A DNA stretch of 64,000 nt from Przewalskia tangutica (GCA_029844215.1 CM056720.1:28389711-28453710), one strand, 5' to 3'. Shown: positions 23,410-37,699, counted from the stretch's first letter. Program-made: numbers and translations. The notes: generated by a model not told the origin, from the sequence alone.

Positions 23410-23975
23410 TCCTAAAATCAGACGGCCAAGTAGGAAAACGAACCACCGATCCAACTCAGATTATAAAACTGACGGGGCAAGTACGAAAGCTAACTACTGA
23501 TCTAGCTCAACTAACAATCGACGGGGCGAGTAATAAAGCTAACTACCAGATCCAACCTGCTGCCACGAGATATGACCGGCAAGCGCGCCTATCTATCTGA
23601 GTTCACTGCACTAAATCAGGTAATAACACCGACGGCAAGTACGAAGCCAACTACCGTGAGCTATCATACGCCACCACCGACGGCAAGTACGAAGCTAACT
23701 ACCGATCCATCCTACGCCACTACTCCTTACGAGGGCTAATCCATGGAATAACAATATCCCACGCGTCGCACGCCTAATCCCACATCGATAAGCATGACCA
23801 CGGGGTAACACAAACAACCGAATCTAACCCGCCTCCGGTCACATGCCCTAATCCCACATCGATAAGATGTCCATGAGTATCCTCGCGGTCGCACGCCCTA
23901 ATCCCACATCGAGCAAGCATGACCATGGGGTAATACAAATAATGGAAGCATACCCGTGGAATCCCACATCACCGT
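23410..23975 (-). repeat. Minisatellites in E 5' LTR
   Basis: Same two arrays as at 14510-15070, with small changes in unit sequence and number. Confidence 0.82.
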
Positions 23976-25972
23976 CGGTACGTCCAAGTAAACTTACAAC
24001 AAGACAACCGGCCCTCCAACCGAGAGTCGCGGCAACGTAATAAAACATAATACTTGTACTCAAAAGCTATCACCAGCACACATAGGCAATTCTCACTTAA
24101 ACAAGCCAAAGTACTTATCAAGGCACACATAGAATAATTCTCAATTAAACAAGCCAACGTACGTACATTCTTTTCAAAAGACTCCCTTTTATGTAAAACT
24201 CCAAGATACTAACACCCGTAGTATCAAGGTGTGTCTATTTTTCAAAGTAAGTTACTACACTTTTAGAAAACTCATTCCAAAGCTTGAAATCAAGTAACTT
24301 CAAATTTCCCAACCTAGGCAACTTATGCCCATTAATCAAAATAGACAACATTCTTAACCTTCCATAAAACCGTTATAACCAACTTCCCATAAAGCCGTTA
24401 TAACCCTTTATGGTTTTAGACATATTCATTCCTTTTATAACCAAGAGACTTATACTTTTAAAACCAAGTATCACATACTTACAAAACAAGTTCTTAACTT
24501 TCAAAATACTTCAAGTCTCTTAATATTTAGAAAACAAGTTTCTTCTACTTTTAAACCTCAAGTAACTCACACCTTTAAAACAAGTTACTTTTCTTAAATC
24601 ATGTCATTTCTCCTCTCTTAAAACAATTAAGTAGATCACTCATTTGACTCCCCTAAAGTCATTATAACGACCCTTAGGTTTTGGAACTAAGGCACTAGCC
24701 AAAAGGTTTGGAAACCACTTCCTTTTCAAGACTCTATGTACTTTAAGTAAAATACTTTCACTTTTGAGAATCCAAACTTCACTAAGGAAATGGATTATAA
24801 CATCTTACAATTTAAACATCAAAGTACAATCAAGGAAGTACATAGAACAAATTCTATTTTAGGCAATCCAAATACAACCAAGGAATGGGTCATTTAAGGA
24901 GTAGGACATACTTTCTTTATCTTAAGGAATCATGCTAGAAGAGAAGATAGTTCACATACCTTTCCGGCTAAATCCACAAGCTAAGCCGAATACGCCGTAC
25001 GTAGAATTGTCAACCTATAATGGTCACAACATGACTATCAATTTCTATTCTCTAACGTAGAATAATACTAAGTAAGCGGTCTCTAATTCTACGGAAAATC
25101 GGGCAGCACTTCCTTTGTTTCTACTTACTTTGCCACTTTTTTCAAGGTCGAATACAATAACCAAACATGCCACATTTAAGGCTCAAAACAACAACCAACC
25201 AAAGGGGATTACACGCCTTATAATACGTGTAAAATTCCTCCCCACAATTCATACCAAGTAGTTTAAAATCCAAGTCATTCTCGGCCAACTTATAACCAAA
25301 AACACTAAGTCTTTTCCAATCCTTTTCCAATTCCAAGTTCTAAGGTCTAACATGTTATATAGTCATAAACAACTTCAACAACTACAATTTCCTTCTTTAT
25401 ACAACATGCGACGACTTAAACTAATAATCAACTTGAATTGTAATCTTAAGGCTAACATGCTAGTTTTAGGATTAGGGTTCCAATAGCCAATATAATTATC
25501 AAACTTCATACTAAACATCTCATTCTTGCTAATATCCGTAACTACAATGATAAGTAAACCTTAATTGCTAAAACGACAAGAATTATACCTTTACAAGCCC
25601 TTAAAAATTCCAATATTCAAAGTCGCGCCTTAGCAATTCTTAGCTCCTTTCCTTTATGCTCCAACACGCTATTTGAAACCTTTAGAAGTTCACAACCAAC
25701 TTCTCTTCCATTTCCAATCCAAAACTAGGAAAACTACTTGGGTTTTCGCCTTGCGACTAATGTGAAAACGTCGTTTTTCCGCAATCTTTCTATTGAGATA
25801 TCCTTACAATACCCTTAGGACATCAAGTTAAAGTCTTCAGAATAATGGATCAAAACTACAAATTTTTTTGTGTGGAACTATGGTGAACCCGAGAGGTCTA
25901 TCAAGAACAAGAAATGTTGTGATATTTTCTAAGTGTTGAAACTTAGTCTTGCACTAGTGTAGTATTTATAAT

Positions 25973-25980
25973 ACAACGGC
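25973..25980 (-). promoter_or_regulatory. TATA box of E 5' LTR
   Basis: TATAAATA on the minus strand, in the same context as 17080-17087. Confidence 0.5.
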
Positions 25981-26306
25981 GGCCAAGATTATAACAAATG
26001 CGTGGCTTGGATGAGGATCATTAATTAAATAGCCAGCCGACAAGTTGACCTTGGTCAACAATCTCAAGCTTGCAAGACTTATCTTCCTTGACTAAACGTG
26101 GTGCCACGGTCGCCTCCCATTCGCCCATAAAATTCAGAACCTCGGGCCCCACAAAATGTAAAATTTCTGTGGGCCCCACATGACCAAATCCAGAAAATAA
26201 ATTTCCATAATGTTAATAAGTTCCATACTTTTCAATAATGCATTTTGAGAATCAAATTTCAACAACGAACATTTTTCCTTTCCGACGTCCTAAGATTTTC
26301 CGTGAA

Positions 26307-26990
26307 TGTCACGACCGAACTCGTGGATCGTGCCTTACCTCGCACCCAAGTAGACATACATCGTAATAATCAGCTGAATATATAAAACAAGACATGAAAT
26401 AACATGAAGTGTGAAACAGCTTATTCGAGAAAATTGCCTTTCTGATAAATATATAAAAACTTAAACCGAATGCTACATCCCTTTTACAAACTCGCCCACA
26501 ACAAGATTACATACATCTAAGAATGATATAATAACAATGACGGACAGGCCGCCATACCCCAATGTAAGTACCTACAACGCATGGACTATACCCAAGATAA
26601 GCCTCCGAGAAACGGAGCTTCCCAAACGCCGAATCGCGACCCTACGAGCGAGGATCAACATCGTGTACCTCTACCGCGGATGAACGCAGCCTCAAGGAGG
26701 TCGCATAACAGTACCAAGTATGTGAAATCAAAATATCAGAATGAAATCATAGTAGTCTATATAAAGCAGAGACATATATGATAACCAAACTACGCTCACA
26801 ATAAATAAGCAAATATGTCAAGTCGTGACTCACGCCTCAAAGTCATCACTAAATATAACTACGGGTCTCACGCCACAACATCAATCATGCCCGTGGAATA
26901 CCTTCCTCACCGCCATTATGATATAAAAGCACCAAGGAATACACATGAACACCGTGTCCCACCTGTGTCATACTAAAACCGTGACGGTAA
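26307..26990 (-). repeat. Element I 3' LTR, part 1
   Basis: Starts TGTCACGACCGAACTCG. The first 134 bases match the 5' LTR start at 45222. Interrupted by K at 26991. Confidence 0.88.
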
Positions 26991-27368
26991 TGTTATACCG
27001 TATTTCCGAGTATGTACGCGAGGGCACGATAAAATTCAAGCCTTAAGAATTGACAAGTTTCAAATTTGGGTACAAGTGCCGAAAGAGTCGTTGACTAAAC
27101 GCTTTACTAAACTTTCTAAGGGAAAATTCGCTATGTCATTTATAATTTTTATGATTTTTCCGAGACGAAACATTTTGGACCAACGGAGGGTGACATCACA
27201 TTGGAAGCAAGTGGACGAAAGGCAAGGCTAAGGCACGCTTGTGCCTCGTTAGTAGGATATTTATGCAGTTGGCGTGGTAGATGGATAAGGTCCACATGGT
27301 TAAAATCTAGCCCTACACTTGCACCACACTTGTCTTCATCTTGGCCATTGGTTGGCCTTTGGTTAGCC

Positions 27369-27376
27369 TATAAATA
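27369..27376 (+). promoter_or_regulatory. TATA box of LTR K
   Basis: TATAAATA, 378 bases from the LTR 5' end, in a context shared with 49053-49060. Confidence 0.55.
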
Positions 27377-28214
27377 CTCCCTTACTTCAAGACTTTCTTC
27401 ATCCAAAACTTGAGCAATCTTTCTAAGTCTCAAATACTCCTCCTCTTGTTTGCTTTCACCCAAAGCCCTCCTCCTTTGAGAAAGGCCCTCGCCGAGCCTC
27501 CCCTCCCCTCATGTGCTCTAGCCGAGGGGTACCTCCCTAGCCTAGTTGTTTTCAGATAATACCCTTGTTGTGGTATAGAAATACTCTCCTAGTATTATTA
27601 TAATGCCCAAATACTCGCCCAAATACCTTGTAGTATTCCCAAGGTTACACTTATACAAAAGCCCGTAAAATACTATTATACCTTCTTTAGCCACTAAACG
27701 AAACCCTAAGGAAAACCTTCATAGTCGGTTGAAGTGTTAAGTAGAAGTTGCGCAGAACTTCCAAGGGTTGTTTGGAGCGGGTCGAGCACTCTGAGTAGAG
27801 CTAAACGCTGCTCAGAGCGACATTATACTTGGATAATTTTGGGCTCATCGAGGTAAATACTATCGCCCTTCTATTGTAATTGGAAATTACATACTGTCGT
27901 AGTAGAAATGAATATAAGATTCATAGAAAAGATTTGAACCGTAATAAGGATATTACGTAAAAGGATCGAATCAAATCACTTCGTAAGAACGCAAGTAGAA
28001 GTTAAACTGCATTTACATAGATCAGACATAAAGAGATCGATAACCTTTATCGTCGAATGTTTTGCAAGTAGCATGTGCTACTTAGAAGGTGGACAAGGCT
28101 AGCCGTTATAGCCGCGAGCGCTTTTGCTTATAGTCGATAATCGCCGCGAGGTATGTGATTCTTCCTATACTCTTTAGCATGATATTTTAAAGGAAGATAT
28201 ATATAGTACGGCAA

Positions 28215-28390
28215 TGTCTTTTGACTTAAGCTTGAATAATATATAGTACAGACGACGTGCTAATCGAACGTAGTTGTACGGCAATGTCTTTTGACTTAAG
28301 CCCGACAATATATAGTACTAGACGACGCAGTGCTAATTGAACGAGTTGTACGACAAATGTCTTTTGACTTAAGCCCGAATAATAAGAAAC
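28215..28390 (+). repeat. Tandem repeat in K, unit about 72 bp, three copies
   Basis: Units with TACGGCAATGTCTTTTGACT, TAAGC and ATAGTAC...GACGACG. The related LTR of J has a single unit at about 49875-49945, so K shows a local expansion. Confidence 0.85.
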
Positions 28391-29474
28391 TTGAAGTATG
28401 TCACAAGAGTTAAGAAACCATTTTTGTTAAGAGTAACACTTGGTTTTAAAGGTTTTAAAAAGAGTTATACTAGCTTTATGAGTTAGGTATAACGCCTTAA
28501 GAGAGGTAAAGAAAATGGTTTATCGATTTTAGAAGTTAAGAGACTTGATCTTATAAGATAAGAGACTTAACTTAAATGAATTAATATGAGTTTTGTGTGA
28601 AACCTCATTTCGAGTAATGAGTACGTGTTTTTAAAAGGAATAATGTTTTACCGATTTCGAAATCGAACGTATCGACAAACCACCGCATAAGTATAATAAA
28701 GGAAAATGTATCAATAATGAAGTATTATTAAAACCAAGAGAAACCTCCATCCGCATAGAAGCTAAGATGAGACAAAATGATATTACATTTTCTAGATCAC
28801 GGCCGCTAATAAGATTGATTATGAACAAGAATAACCTACTCACCATGACATATATTACTCAATTGTTTTAAAAGAGATTAAGACATCAACTATGAAACTT
28901 TTCAAAAAGATACTTGCGTAATTGAAATTAGCAAACCGAACTTTAGGAAAAGAAGAGCATTGTGTTGTCTTAAAATGGTTTAAAATATAAAGTGTTATAA
29001 ATGCTTTATGGGAAGTTGGTTATAACGACTTTATGAAAACAAAAGAAGGGTTTTATCATTGGTTTTAATGTGGTAACTTGACTTTAAAAAGAGAAGTGTT
29101 TTGTCTAAAAAGAAGGCATGGTATCGCTTTAATTCGTTTTAAAAAGGAAAGTATGGAAGTTGTTTTGGTTTACTTAAAAGAAATGAGTCACTCTATTTCA
29201 TACTACGTATCGTGACTTTTATAAAAAGAATAGATCTCTTTAAAAGGAATTTAACGACGTAGTACTTTAGGTTAAAACCCTGACTTTGGCATAAAATGAA
29301 AGTACTTTGAGTCAGGTATAACTCGCCTATGCTTGTTGTTGTGAAACTTGCCTACGCTTGTCGCGATAGCCTTTGTTGTGCAAGAATTGTGTTTCTATAC
29401 TACCGCTCTCTCATGGAGGGTCGGTTGACTTGTCGAGAACTTACTTGGACGCGCTACAGCGACGAGAAATTCCA

Positions 29475-29760
29475 CTGCACGCTCGCTGATAGTGTATCTA
29501 AACGCTGGACATACCGACACGATGCGAGCGCATATGTATGCTTCCATTTTGATTGCCGCCTTATTGTTTCCTTTTCGACATATCGACACGATGCGTAGCG
29601 CACGCATGCTTCCATTTGGAATGTCAGTTTTATTGTTTCCTTCGACATACCGACACGACGCGTAGCGCACGTATGCTTCCATTTGGAATGTTGTCTTAGT
29701 GTTTCCTTCGACATACCGACACGATGCGTAGAGCACGTATGCTCCCATTTCGATTGTCGC
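29475..29760 (+). repeat. Minisatellite in K, unit about 62 bp
   Basis: Four to five units with CGACATACCGACACGATGCG, CGTATGCTTCCATTT and GTTTCCTT. Confidence 0.9.
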
Positions 29761-30371
29761 CTTGTTACTATCATATCATAGATCGCCAATGGCGAAGGAA
29801 TTCCACGCACGAGTGATGATTTGGAGGCGCGAGTCCCCGACTTGATATGACCGCTTATATGTGGCATCGTAGTTTGGTTATCATACATGTCTCCCGCTTA
29901 TATAGATCGCTATGATTTCATTTACGTAATCTTACGCCACATACTTGGTACTGCCAGATCGACTCTCCTTCGGGCCGCTCATGCCGTAGGTAAGTACATC
30001 TACCGCCGATCCCCGCTTAGATCACCTTTCGCGCCTTGGGAAGCTCCGCTTCTTCGAGGCTTAACTTTGGCATGCTACCCGAGTCCGCAGGTTCTTGTAC
30101 ATTCGTGGTATGGCGGGCCCCGTCTCCGCCATAGTTGTTGTATAAATCTTAGAGGTCCAGAGTCGCAAGCAGGTTGTAAGGATTGTAACTGCTCAAAATG
30201 TCTTTGAATATATATATGCTAAAAGGCAACCGCTTTGGTTGGCCTATTTTCTTTCATCTCGATCCATGTCTATTTGCATGTCTAAGTTTTATTTCCGCCG
30301 TTTTTCTCTCGATGTTGTATCACTAGGACGCCCGGTAAGGCACCACCACGCCCGGTTCGGTCGTGATGTAA

Positions 30372-32547
30372 GTACGAAGGCATAGCCGACTACTAAAACC
30401 TACAAGCACTAACAAAGTCATAAATCAGACACGAGGTCCGCTCTGCACCGCCACATGATCGGCCGCCACTCGCCGCAGATCAAATGCGCGCTGCCTAGTC
30501 CTCGAACTTCCCGCACCCGATAGGCCACTCACATAGGCCCGCATGAGGTATTCCCCGCATCGAGGGTAGCTACTCCCCGGCATCGTCCTGGACTCGCAGT
30601 CCGCATGGCCACATAGACCGCATGACCACAAGAGCCGCACACTAACCTGGAACTCTCGTAGCTCCGCATAGGTCCCCGACCCGCATGAGGTATTCTCGAA
30701 TCACGGTCCTGCATCACCGAAGTCTACCCCGTGACGGAGGGCAGCTTAACCCCAGATCATGTCAAGAGGCGAGTGATATAATACTAACATAACAACTTAT
30801 CGTTAAACAACATAAGCACAACAAGTGGAAACCCCTTTACACAACATCACAAGATGCTAACACACGTAGATCCTAACATGTTTACTTATCAAATCAACAA
30901 GAAAGTATTACAAGGCTATCACAAACCAACACAATCAAGTTATTCACACAAGGCACTTCCTACTTTATGTCAGAAGTTCGGTTTTTATCCCCAAAGTACT
31001 TCATACATTAATTCTTTAAAAGATCCGCTTTCTTTCACAAAAGTCACACAATACCCGTGAGAATAAAAATAGAGTGACTATCTTTTTAAGTAAACTAAAA
31101 CACTTCCCTTTGTAAAATCAAGTAACAACATTATTTTCCAAACGCTCAAGTTTGCCTAATTTCAAATGCTCAAGTTTCTCATTTTCAAAGGTTTCGTAGT
31201 TCATAGTCTTAATCATTTAATAATATAATTCTCTTTAAAACAACTGAGAAACATATACCCATGTGTGAGTAGGTTATTCTTGTTCATAACAATCTTATTA
31301 AAGCAACATGATCTAGAAATGTAATATCATTTTGTCTTATCTTAGCTTCTATGCAGATTGAGGTTTCTACTAGTTTTAATAATACTTAATTAGTCAATAC
31401 ATTTCCTTTATTAACGCCGCAGTGGTTCGCTCGATACTTATTCGATTTCAAATCAAGAAACATTATTCCTTTGAAAACCAAGTACTCATTACTCACGAAC
31501 GAGGTTTCACACTTTTTAACAAAATTCATATTAATTGATTGTCAAGTCTCTTATCTTAAGATCAAGTCTCTTAACTTCTAAAATCAATAAACCATTCTTT
31601 TTATCTTCTTAAGTCGTTATACCTAACTTCCCATAAAGCTAGTATAACTCTTAAGCTTTTAAAACCAAGTATTACTCTTCTTTCAAAAATGGTTCTTAAT
31701 TCTTTTGAAATACTTCAAGATTCTTATTATTTAGACTCAAGTCAAAAGACATCGCAAAGAAAAACCACGCTCGCTTAACACACGACGCTCACCGCATTAT
31801 ATATATTCTTTTAAAATATCATGCTCAAGAGGATAGGAAGAATCACATACCTCGCGACGATTATCGATAATTAGCAAAACGCCCACGGCTTATAACCCGC
31901 TTAGCCTTGACCACCTTCAAGTGTAACATGCTACTCGCAGTAACTTTCAACCTATAAAGGCCATATACGCCTATCAACGCCTAGACTACTCAGAGAATAT
32001 TCTAAGCAGAGGTTCTCTATTTTACGGAAAATCGGGCAGCACTTCCCTACCCGTTAAGCTACACAAGTCTACTGTAAATACAGTCCTATGTAAGTACAGT
32101 TCAATCTTCTTCTTTAATATTCTTCTGATGTGATTTCAGTTCAATTCTTTCTCAGAATATCCTTCTATTACAGCTCAATTCTCTTCTCAGAATATCCTTC
32201 TATGTGTCTTATATTCATTTCTATACTACTACAGTATGTAATTTCCAATTACAATAGAAGGACAAGAGTATTTACCTCGATGAGCCCAAAATTATCCAAG
32301 TTTAAATGTCGATCCTGAGCATGTTTAGCTCCTACTGGCGCCCAACCCGCCTCCAACAACCCTTAGAAGTTCTACGCAACTTCTTCTTAATACTTCAACC
32401 GACTATGAAGATTTTCCTTAGGGTTTTGTTTTCAGGATCAAGGGAAGTATAATAGTATTTCGGCTTTTAGTATGTGGTAACTCGAATACTACAAGGTATT
32501 TGGGCCAAGGTATTTTGGAATAGTAACAATACTTGGAGAATACTTTT
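30372..32547 (-). repeat. Element I 3' LTR, part 2
   Basis: Resumes after K and matches 51905-54080 in the 5' LTR almost base for base. Cut by H after CTTTT (32543-32547). It includes a GC-rich array at 30500-30720 with CCCGCATGAGGTATTC and GAGGGTAGCTACTC. Confidence 0.9.
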
Positions 32548-33339
32548 TGTCACGACCCGATTCCGGGCCCGTGACTGGTGCCTTACCCCGGGCACCCTAG
32601 TGATACAACATCAGAGTAATCAGCGGAACATAAAACAATACAAGACATATTATGAAATATGAAACAATAATCTGAGAAAACTTGTCTTTCTAGATATATA
32701 TAAATAACAACTTTTTCCAACATGAATAGCTTTAATCCTTTTACAAACTCCCGCCACAACAAAGATTAATGCACTTAAGAAATGATACGATAACAATGGC
32801 GGACAGGCCCGCCATACCCCGAATGTAAACACCTACAACAACAGGACTATACCATCGATAAGCCTCCGAGAAACGGAGCTTTCCCACACGCCGAATCGCG
32901 ACTCCTAAGAGCGAGGATCAATGATCGTGTACTTTACTCGCTGCATTTAACGCAGCCTCAAGGAGGTCAAGATAACAGTACCAAGTATGTGAAACTCAAA
33001 ATATCAGAAATGAAATCATAATAGTCTATAAAGCAGAGACATGTATGATAACCAAACTACGCTCACAATAAGTAAGCAAATATGTCAAGTCGTGACTCAC
33101 GCCTCAAAGTCATCACTCAAATGTAACTACGGGTCTCACGCCCACAACATCAATCGTGCCTGGAATACCTTCCTCACCGCCAGCTTTATGATATAAAAGC
33201 ACCAAGGAACACACATGAGCACCAGTCCCACCTGCGCTATAATAACACCGCACGGTAAGTACGGCGCATAGCCGACTACTAACACCCGCAGCATCAACAA
33301 GGTCATGAATCAGATTATAAGATCTCGCTTGCATCGCCA

Positions 33340-33620
33340 CATGATCAAAGCCGCCACTTGCCCGCAGATCTAATGCGCGCCTAGTCTCGAACTTCCCGCA
33401 GCCCCGCATAGGCCAATCTCATCGCCCGCATGAGGCATTCCTCGCATCGAGGGTAGCTACTCCCGCATCGCCCCGACTTCGCAGCCGCATGGCCACACGG
33501 ACCGCATGCCCATAAAGGACGCACACTAACTCGAACTCTCGTAGCTTCAAGATAGGCCCTCGACTCGCATGAGGTATTCTCGAATCATCGTCCATCGACC
33601 CGCCGAAGTCTACCCCAGAC
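33340..33620 (-). repeat. GC-rich repeats in H 3' LTR
   Basis: Degenerate units with CCGCATGAGG, ATTCCTCGCATCGAGGG and CGCATGGCCACACGGACC. The counterpart is at 39350-39640. Related to the arrays at 30500-30720 and 52050-52270 in I. Confidence 0.7.
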
Positions 33621-35587
33621 GGAGGCGCTTAATCCCTAATCATCTCAAGAGACGAGTGATGTAAAATACTAACACAACAAATTATCGTTACAACATAAGC
33701 ACAACAAAGGAAAACCCCTTTACACAACATCACAAGATACTAACACACGTAGATCCTAGCATGTTTACTTATCAATCAACAAGAAAGTATTACAAGGCTA
33801 TCACAAACCAACACAATCAAGTTATACACACAAGGTACTTTAAGCTAACAAGTTCGTATCTACCCCTAAAGTACTTCACACATTAAATCTTTTAAAAGAT
33901 CCGTTGCTTTCACATAAGTCACACAATACCCGTGAGTATAAAATAGAGTGATCGCCCTTTTAAGAAAACTAAAACTCTTACCTTTGTAAAATCAAGTAAC
34001 AACATTATTTTCCAAACGCCCAAGTTTGCCTAATTTCAAATGTTCACGCTTCTTATTTTAGAAAGGTTTCGTGGTTCATAGCCTTATTCATTTAAGAATA
34101 TAATTTCTTTTAAACAACTGAGAAACATAAGTCTTATATGTGAGTAGATATTCTTGTTTATAACAATCTTATTACAAAGAAATCATGATCTAGAAATATC
34201 ATTTTGTCTCATCTTAGCTTCTATGCAGATGGAAGTTTCTACCGTTTTAATAATACTTAATCACAAAACATTTCCTTTATTAACGCCGCAGTTGGTTTGT
34301 CGATACACATTCTGATTTCAAATCAAGAAACATTCTTAAGCCGTTATACCTAACTTCCCATAAAGCTAGTATAACTCTTAAGTTTTCAAAACCAAGTATT
34401 ACTTCTTCTTTCAAAATGATTCAAAATCTTTGAAATACTTCAAGTTCTTTATTAACACATAACAAGCCGCTTATAGTTCAAATCGCCACCTTTTTAAAGA
34501 CCACAAGTATTTTCTTACCAACATAAAGTCGTTATAACCAACTTCCCATAAAGCCGTTATAACACTTTATGTTTTAAACCAATCAAATACGCTTAGCACA
34601 CGTGACGCTCACCGCATTACATAGTTCACACATATCATGCTGTAAGAGATAGGAAGAGGTTCACATACCTCGCGACGACGAGTATCGACTAATAGCAAAA
34701 CGCCCAAGTACTTCCAACCGCCGCCACTCCTGCCAAGTAGATCGCGCCACACGTAGTACTTCAACCTATAAGGCCACAAGGCGCTTTATTAACATTTAGA
34801 TCCCCTCGCAGAACATTCTACGTAAAATTCAAGAAGACTCTCCCCGCAACAACAGAAATCTCCTCCTCTATCGAGGCCGCCACCAAGCCAACCAGGGGTT
34901 ATACGCCTAACCCTAACTGCACCATTCTACTCCACTGCACAACTACACAAGTCTACCGTAATACACCCTATGTAATTACAACAAGATTCTACTTTAAATT
35001 CGTGCTTAAGTCAAAAGACATCACGATAACTACGCTCGCTCTATATATAGTATACTTCAACTATATATTCTAACAATATGTAATTTCCAATTACAATAGA
35101 GGACAAGATAATTACCTCGATAAGCCCATAATTATCCTAGTTAAAGTCGATCCCGGCAATCGCTTAGCTCCAACTCCGAGCGCCCAACCCGCCTAAACCA
35201 CCCTTAGAAGTTCTAACCAACTTCTACATACTACTCCAACAAATCATGGAGATTTTCCTGTGGTTTGCCAGTGACCGACGGAAGTATAATAGTATATCCG
35301 GCTTTTCAGATAGGTATAACCTTAGAATACTACAAGGTATAAGGCTAAGGTAATTTGGGCATTATAACAATACTTTTGAGAGTATTTCTACCAAGAGAGT
35401 GGTATTATACGAAAGCAACTAGGCTAGTGGGGTACCCTACTGCCAAGGCACCACAAAGCGGGAGGGAGGCTCTCGCCACAAGGCCACTCAAAGGGGAGTG
35501 GGTGCTGGACGAACACAACACAAGAGGAGGGAGGATTTTAGGCTTGAAGGTTTCATTTGTGGACGAAGAGTTCATCAACATAAGGGG

Positions 35588-35595
35588 TATTTATA
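35588..35595 (-). promoter_or_regulatory. TATA box of H 3' LTR
   Basis: TATAAATA on the minus strand (context CTATAAATACCCC), about 420 bases from the LTR 5' end. Confidence 0.55.
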
Positions 35596-36011
35596 GCAAA
35601 CCAAAGGCCAACCAACGGCCAAGATCTAGCTAAGTGCAAGGCAAGTGTAAGGCCAAGATCAAGCCAAGTGCACCCTAACCCCTACTCCACAAAACATGGC
35701 ACAAAACAAGCCACAAAACAAGGCCAAAACAAGGCACAAAACCACGAACCAATCGCCAAGGCCAAGCCTCCTCTTTATCAGTCTAACGAGGGTGACAAGT
35801 GTCACCCTCCCGCTGGTCCAAAAATGTTTCGCCTCTCTAAAAATCCGCAAAAATTAAAAATGACATAGCCGAAATTCCCTACGAAAGTCGTGGAAAACGC
35901 TTTCACTAAAAACGACTTAATCGTGTCAGGTACAAAAATAATTCGCCAAGCCTATTCTCAAGTTCGAATTTCACGCACGCCCCACGCATATACTCAAAAT
36001 ACGGTATAACA

Positions 36012-36046
36012 TTCTCTCTTCCTTAGAAACATTCGCCCCGAATGTT
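36012..36046 (-). other. Polypurine tract with hairpin (H)
   Basis: Purine run AAGGAAGAGAGAA next to the LTR, with AACATTCG/CGAATGTT at 36028-36045. Confidence 0.82.
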
Positions 36047-36159
36047 CCTTCTAAGTCTCAAACAAACGCGCCAAAGATAGTCTTCACTACCATACTTACG
36101 AAACAATCCTCGCCACAAAGGCTACGTAAACAATCACAAGAAAATACTTACATCCAAGT

Positions 36160-37260
36160 CCACGAGGAATCACCTCTAACATCACCACAAACACCTCTCT
36201 CCGGGTCTAAAATATACTTCTTCCACACTTTTCCAAACAAAAGAAATGGTCACATCAATTCTCGCCATACATGCTCGCTTCTTCCCGATACCACTTTTGT
36301 CACATTGCCGCGAGGTTCTAGTGTCACCCGCGACCCAACAAATGGTACCGACTACATGCGATCCCCGAGGTCGCCAGACACTCAACTCTTACCACATTTC
36401 GAGCATCGTCGCTTTCCAAAACTCGGGTTACTATCTCTAACGTGGTCATCATTAATCGAACACTGACGGATTCCGATACTTTCCCGATCATAACAATACG
36501 AAGACCGGCCATACGCTTCCTAAGTCGGACGGCAAAGCTAACATATAGCAACCCGCCTATTCTTCACATGAACTTAAAAGGCCCAAAGTAACCCGCTAAG
36601 TTCCTCTGCTTTCCAAAACTCGCCACACCCAAACCGGGTGGTACTTTCAAGAAGACCGACCACAACTCAACTCTGCCGCTGCCGATTATCCGCACGATTC
36701 CTCCGAGCCGCCGTAACTTCTTCTAGACAAGCTTCACTATCCATAGTCCGGAACAAGCTCGAACTAATCGTTCAACCTTGCCAACATCGAACCAATCGAC
36801 CGCAACTTTACACTTCCGCCCCTACAAGGCTTCAAAAGGCGACATCCGAACACCGAAATGGTAGCTTAAACACTACCTCCACAGAGACAACAATCCCTAC
36901 AACTATCCCCGAAATCCAAACACCGCCCGAGGCGAACGCGATTCTCGAGACTCACCAGTTCTTAACACATGCTTGAAAACTTCCAGAACAACAACAAATT
37001 TCTACTCGGCTCCACTGTCATCATAAGGCGGCGTAGGCACCCCGCAGCCTTACAACCTTTCTCGATAAAACAACACCGCCGAGTAAACGGCTTTGCTAGA
37101 AAACAAGACGGCCGACCTCCTCGCCCGACCATCGTCGAACGCATCCACGACCAGACAAGCTAACTAAACTCGCCTAACACCTCGTGACTTAACACAAGCG
37201 CGACCACCACAACCTGACCCCACCACCAAACCTACCGCTGGTTGACCCGCAACGTGGCCT
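36160..37260 (-). pseudogene. Integrase remnant of element H
   Basis: Decayed integrase in minus orientation; the intact enzyme inserts element cDNA into chromosomes in the nucleus. Reading through frameshifts, the C-terminal half shows PFEAL...GRKC at about 36850, then WFDVGK, then FLKVPPGLGVASFGKQR at about 36620-36670, then YFGPFKFM. Copies I and J show the same series better (SPYEALYGRKC; GKQRKLS). The core domain to the right (about 37000-37260) is only recognisable by collinearity with J 47560-47740. No usable frame remains. Confidence 0.65.
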
Positions 37261-37690
37261 CAACCCGACCCGAATGCGCACAATACTAGCTCCCGATTCT
37301 AACAATCTCACAAATTACGCTTCAAAACCTAGCGGTCTTCTTAGCTCAACTACCCCTTTCATTCCACACTACTAGGACCTATCCCAAACATAACTCACGC
37401 ACTATGCACTCCGATAAGGGTCGAACATAACACTACACCTTTCTCGAGACGGCCTCACCTCTAAGGTCTCTACGTAAAGCTCTAAGGCTCACACCTTCTC
37501 TATCCCCAAAATCTTACTCTGCTAAACAACCATGATCTAATCACGACTAACACACTGCTATCAGAACATAGCACTTAAGGTATACTGACCTTATCACACA
37601 TACTGATCTCTCGAGGGTTAAAGATATATCTATATCTACTGCTTCACTCCCTTAATCGTTTAATCAAACCCGCCCGTAGGCGATAACTGG
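37260..37690 (-). other. Unassigned internal segment of H (between gag and integrase)
   Basis: About 0.43 kb where protease, RT and RNase H should be (usually well over 2 kb). It is collinear with 43760-44290 in I and 46990-47560 in J; shared marks include CTAGCGGTCTTCTTAGCTCA and TCTAAGGTCTC. No domain was recognised. Confidence 0.65.
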
Positions 37691-37699
37691 AAGGTGACG

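Larger units (their letters stand above)
22745..26306 (-). repeat. Element E 5' LTR, part 1
   Basis: Collinear with the 3' LTR from 13827 up to TTTTCCGTGAA, where element I is inserted. The LTR resumes at 54678. Confidence 0.92.
26991..30366 (+). mobile_element. Solo LTR K, plus orientation, in the 3' LTR of I
   Basis: From TGTTATACCG to GGTTCGGTCGTGA, 3376 bases, with no PBS or internal DNA. The host sequence is CACGGTAAGTACG (compare 33250 and 51905). Here it reads GGTAA before and GTAAG after the LTR, so a GGTAA-type target duplication is likely with a blurred right edge. It runs opposite to its host. Confidence 0.83.
32548..36011 (-). repeat. Element H 3' LTR
   Basis: 3464 bases, collinear with 38561-42001 throughout, including the array at 33340-33620 and the TATA box at 35588. 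Confidence 0.94.

Noticed and set aside
29454..29888. 144-codon minus-strand frame with repeated RYASCRYVE
   Set aside because: Translation of the K minisatellite.
36638..36976. 112-codon plus-strand frame
   Set aside because: Shadow frame opposite the decayed integrase of H.
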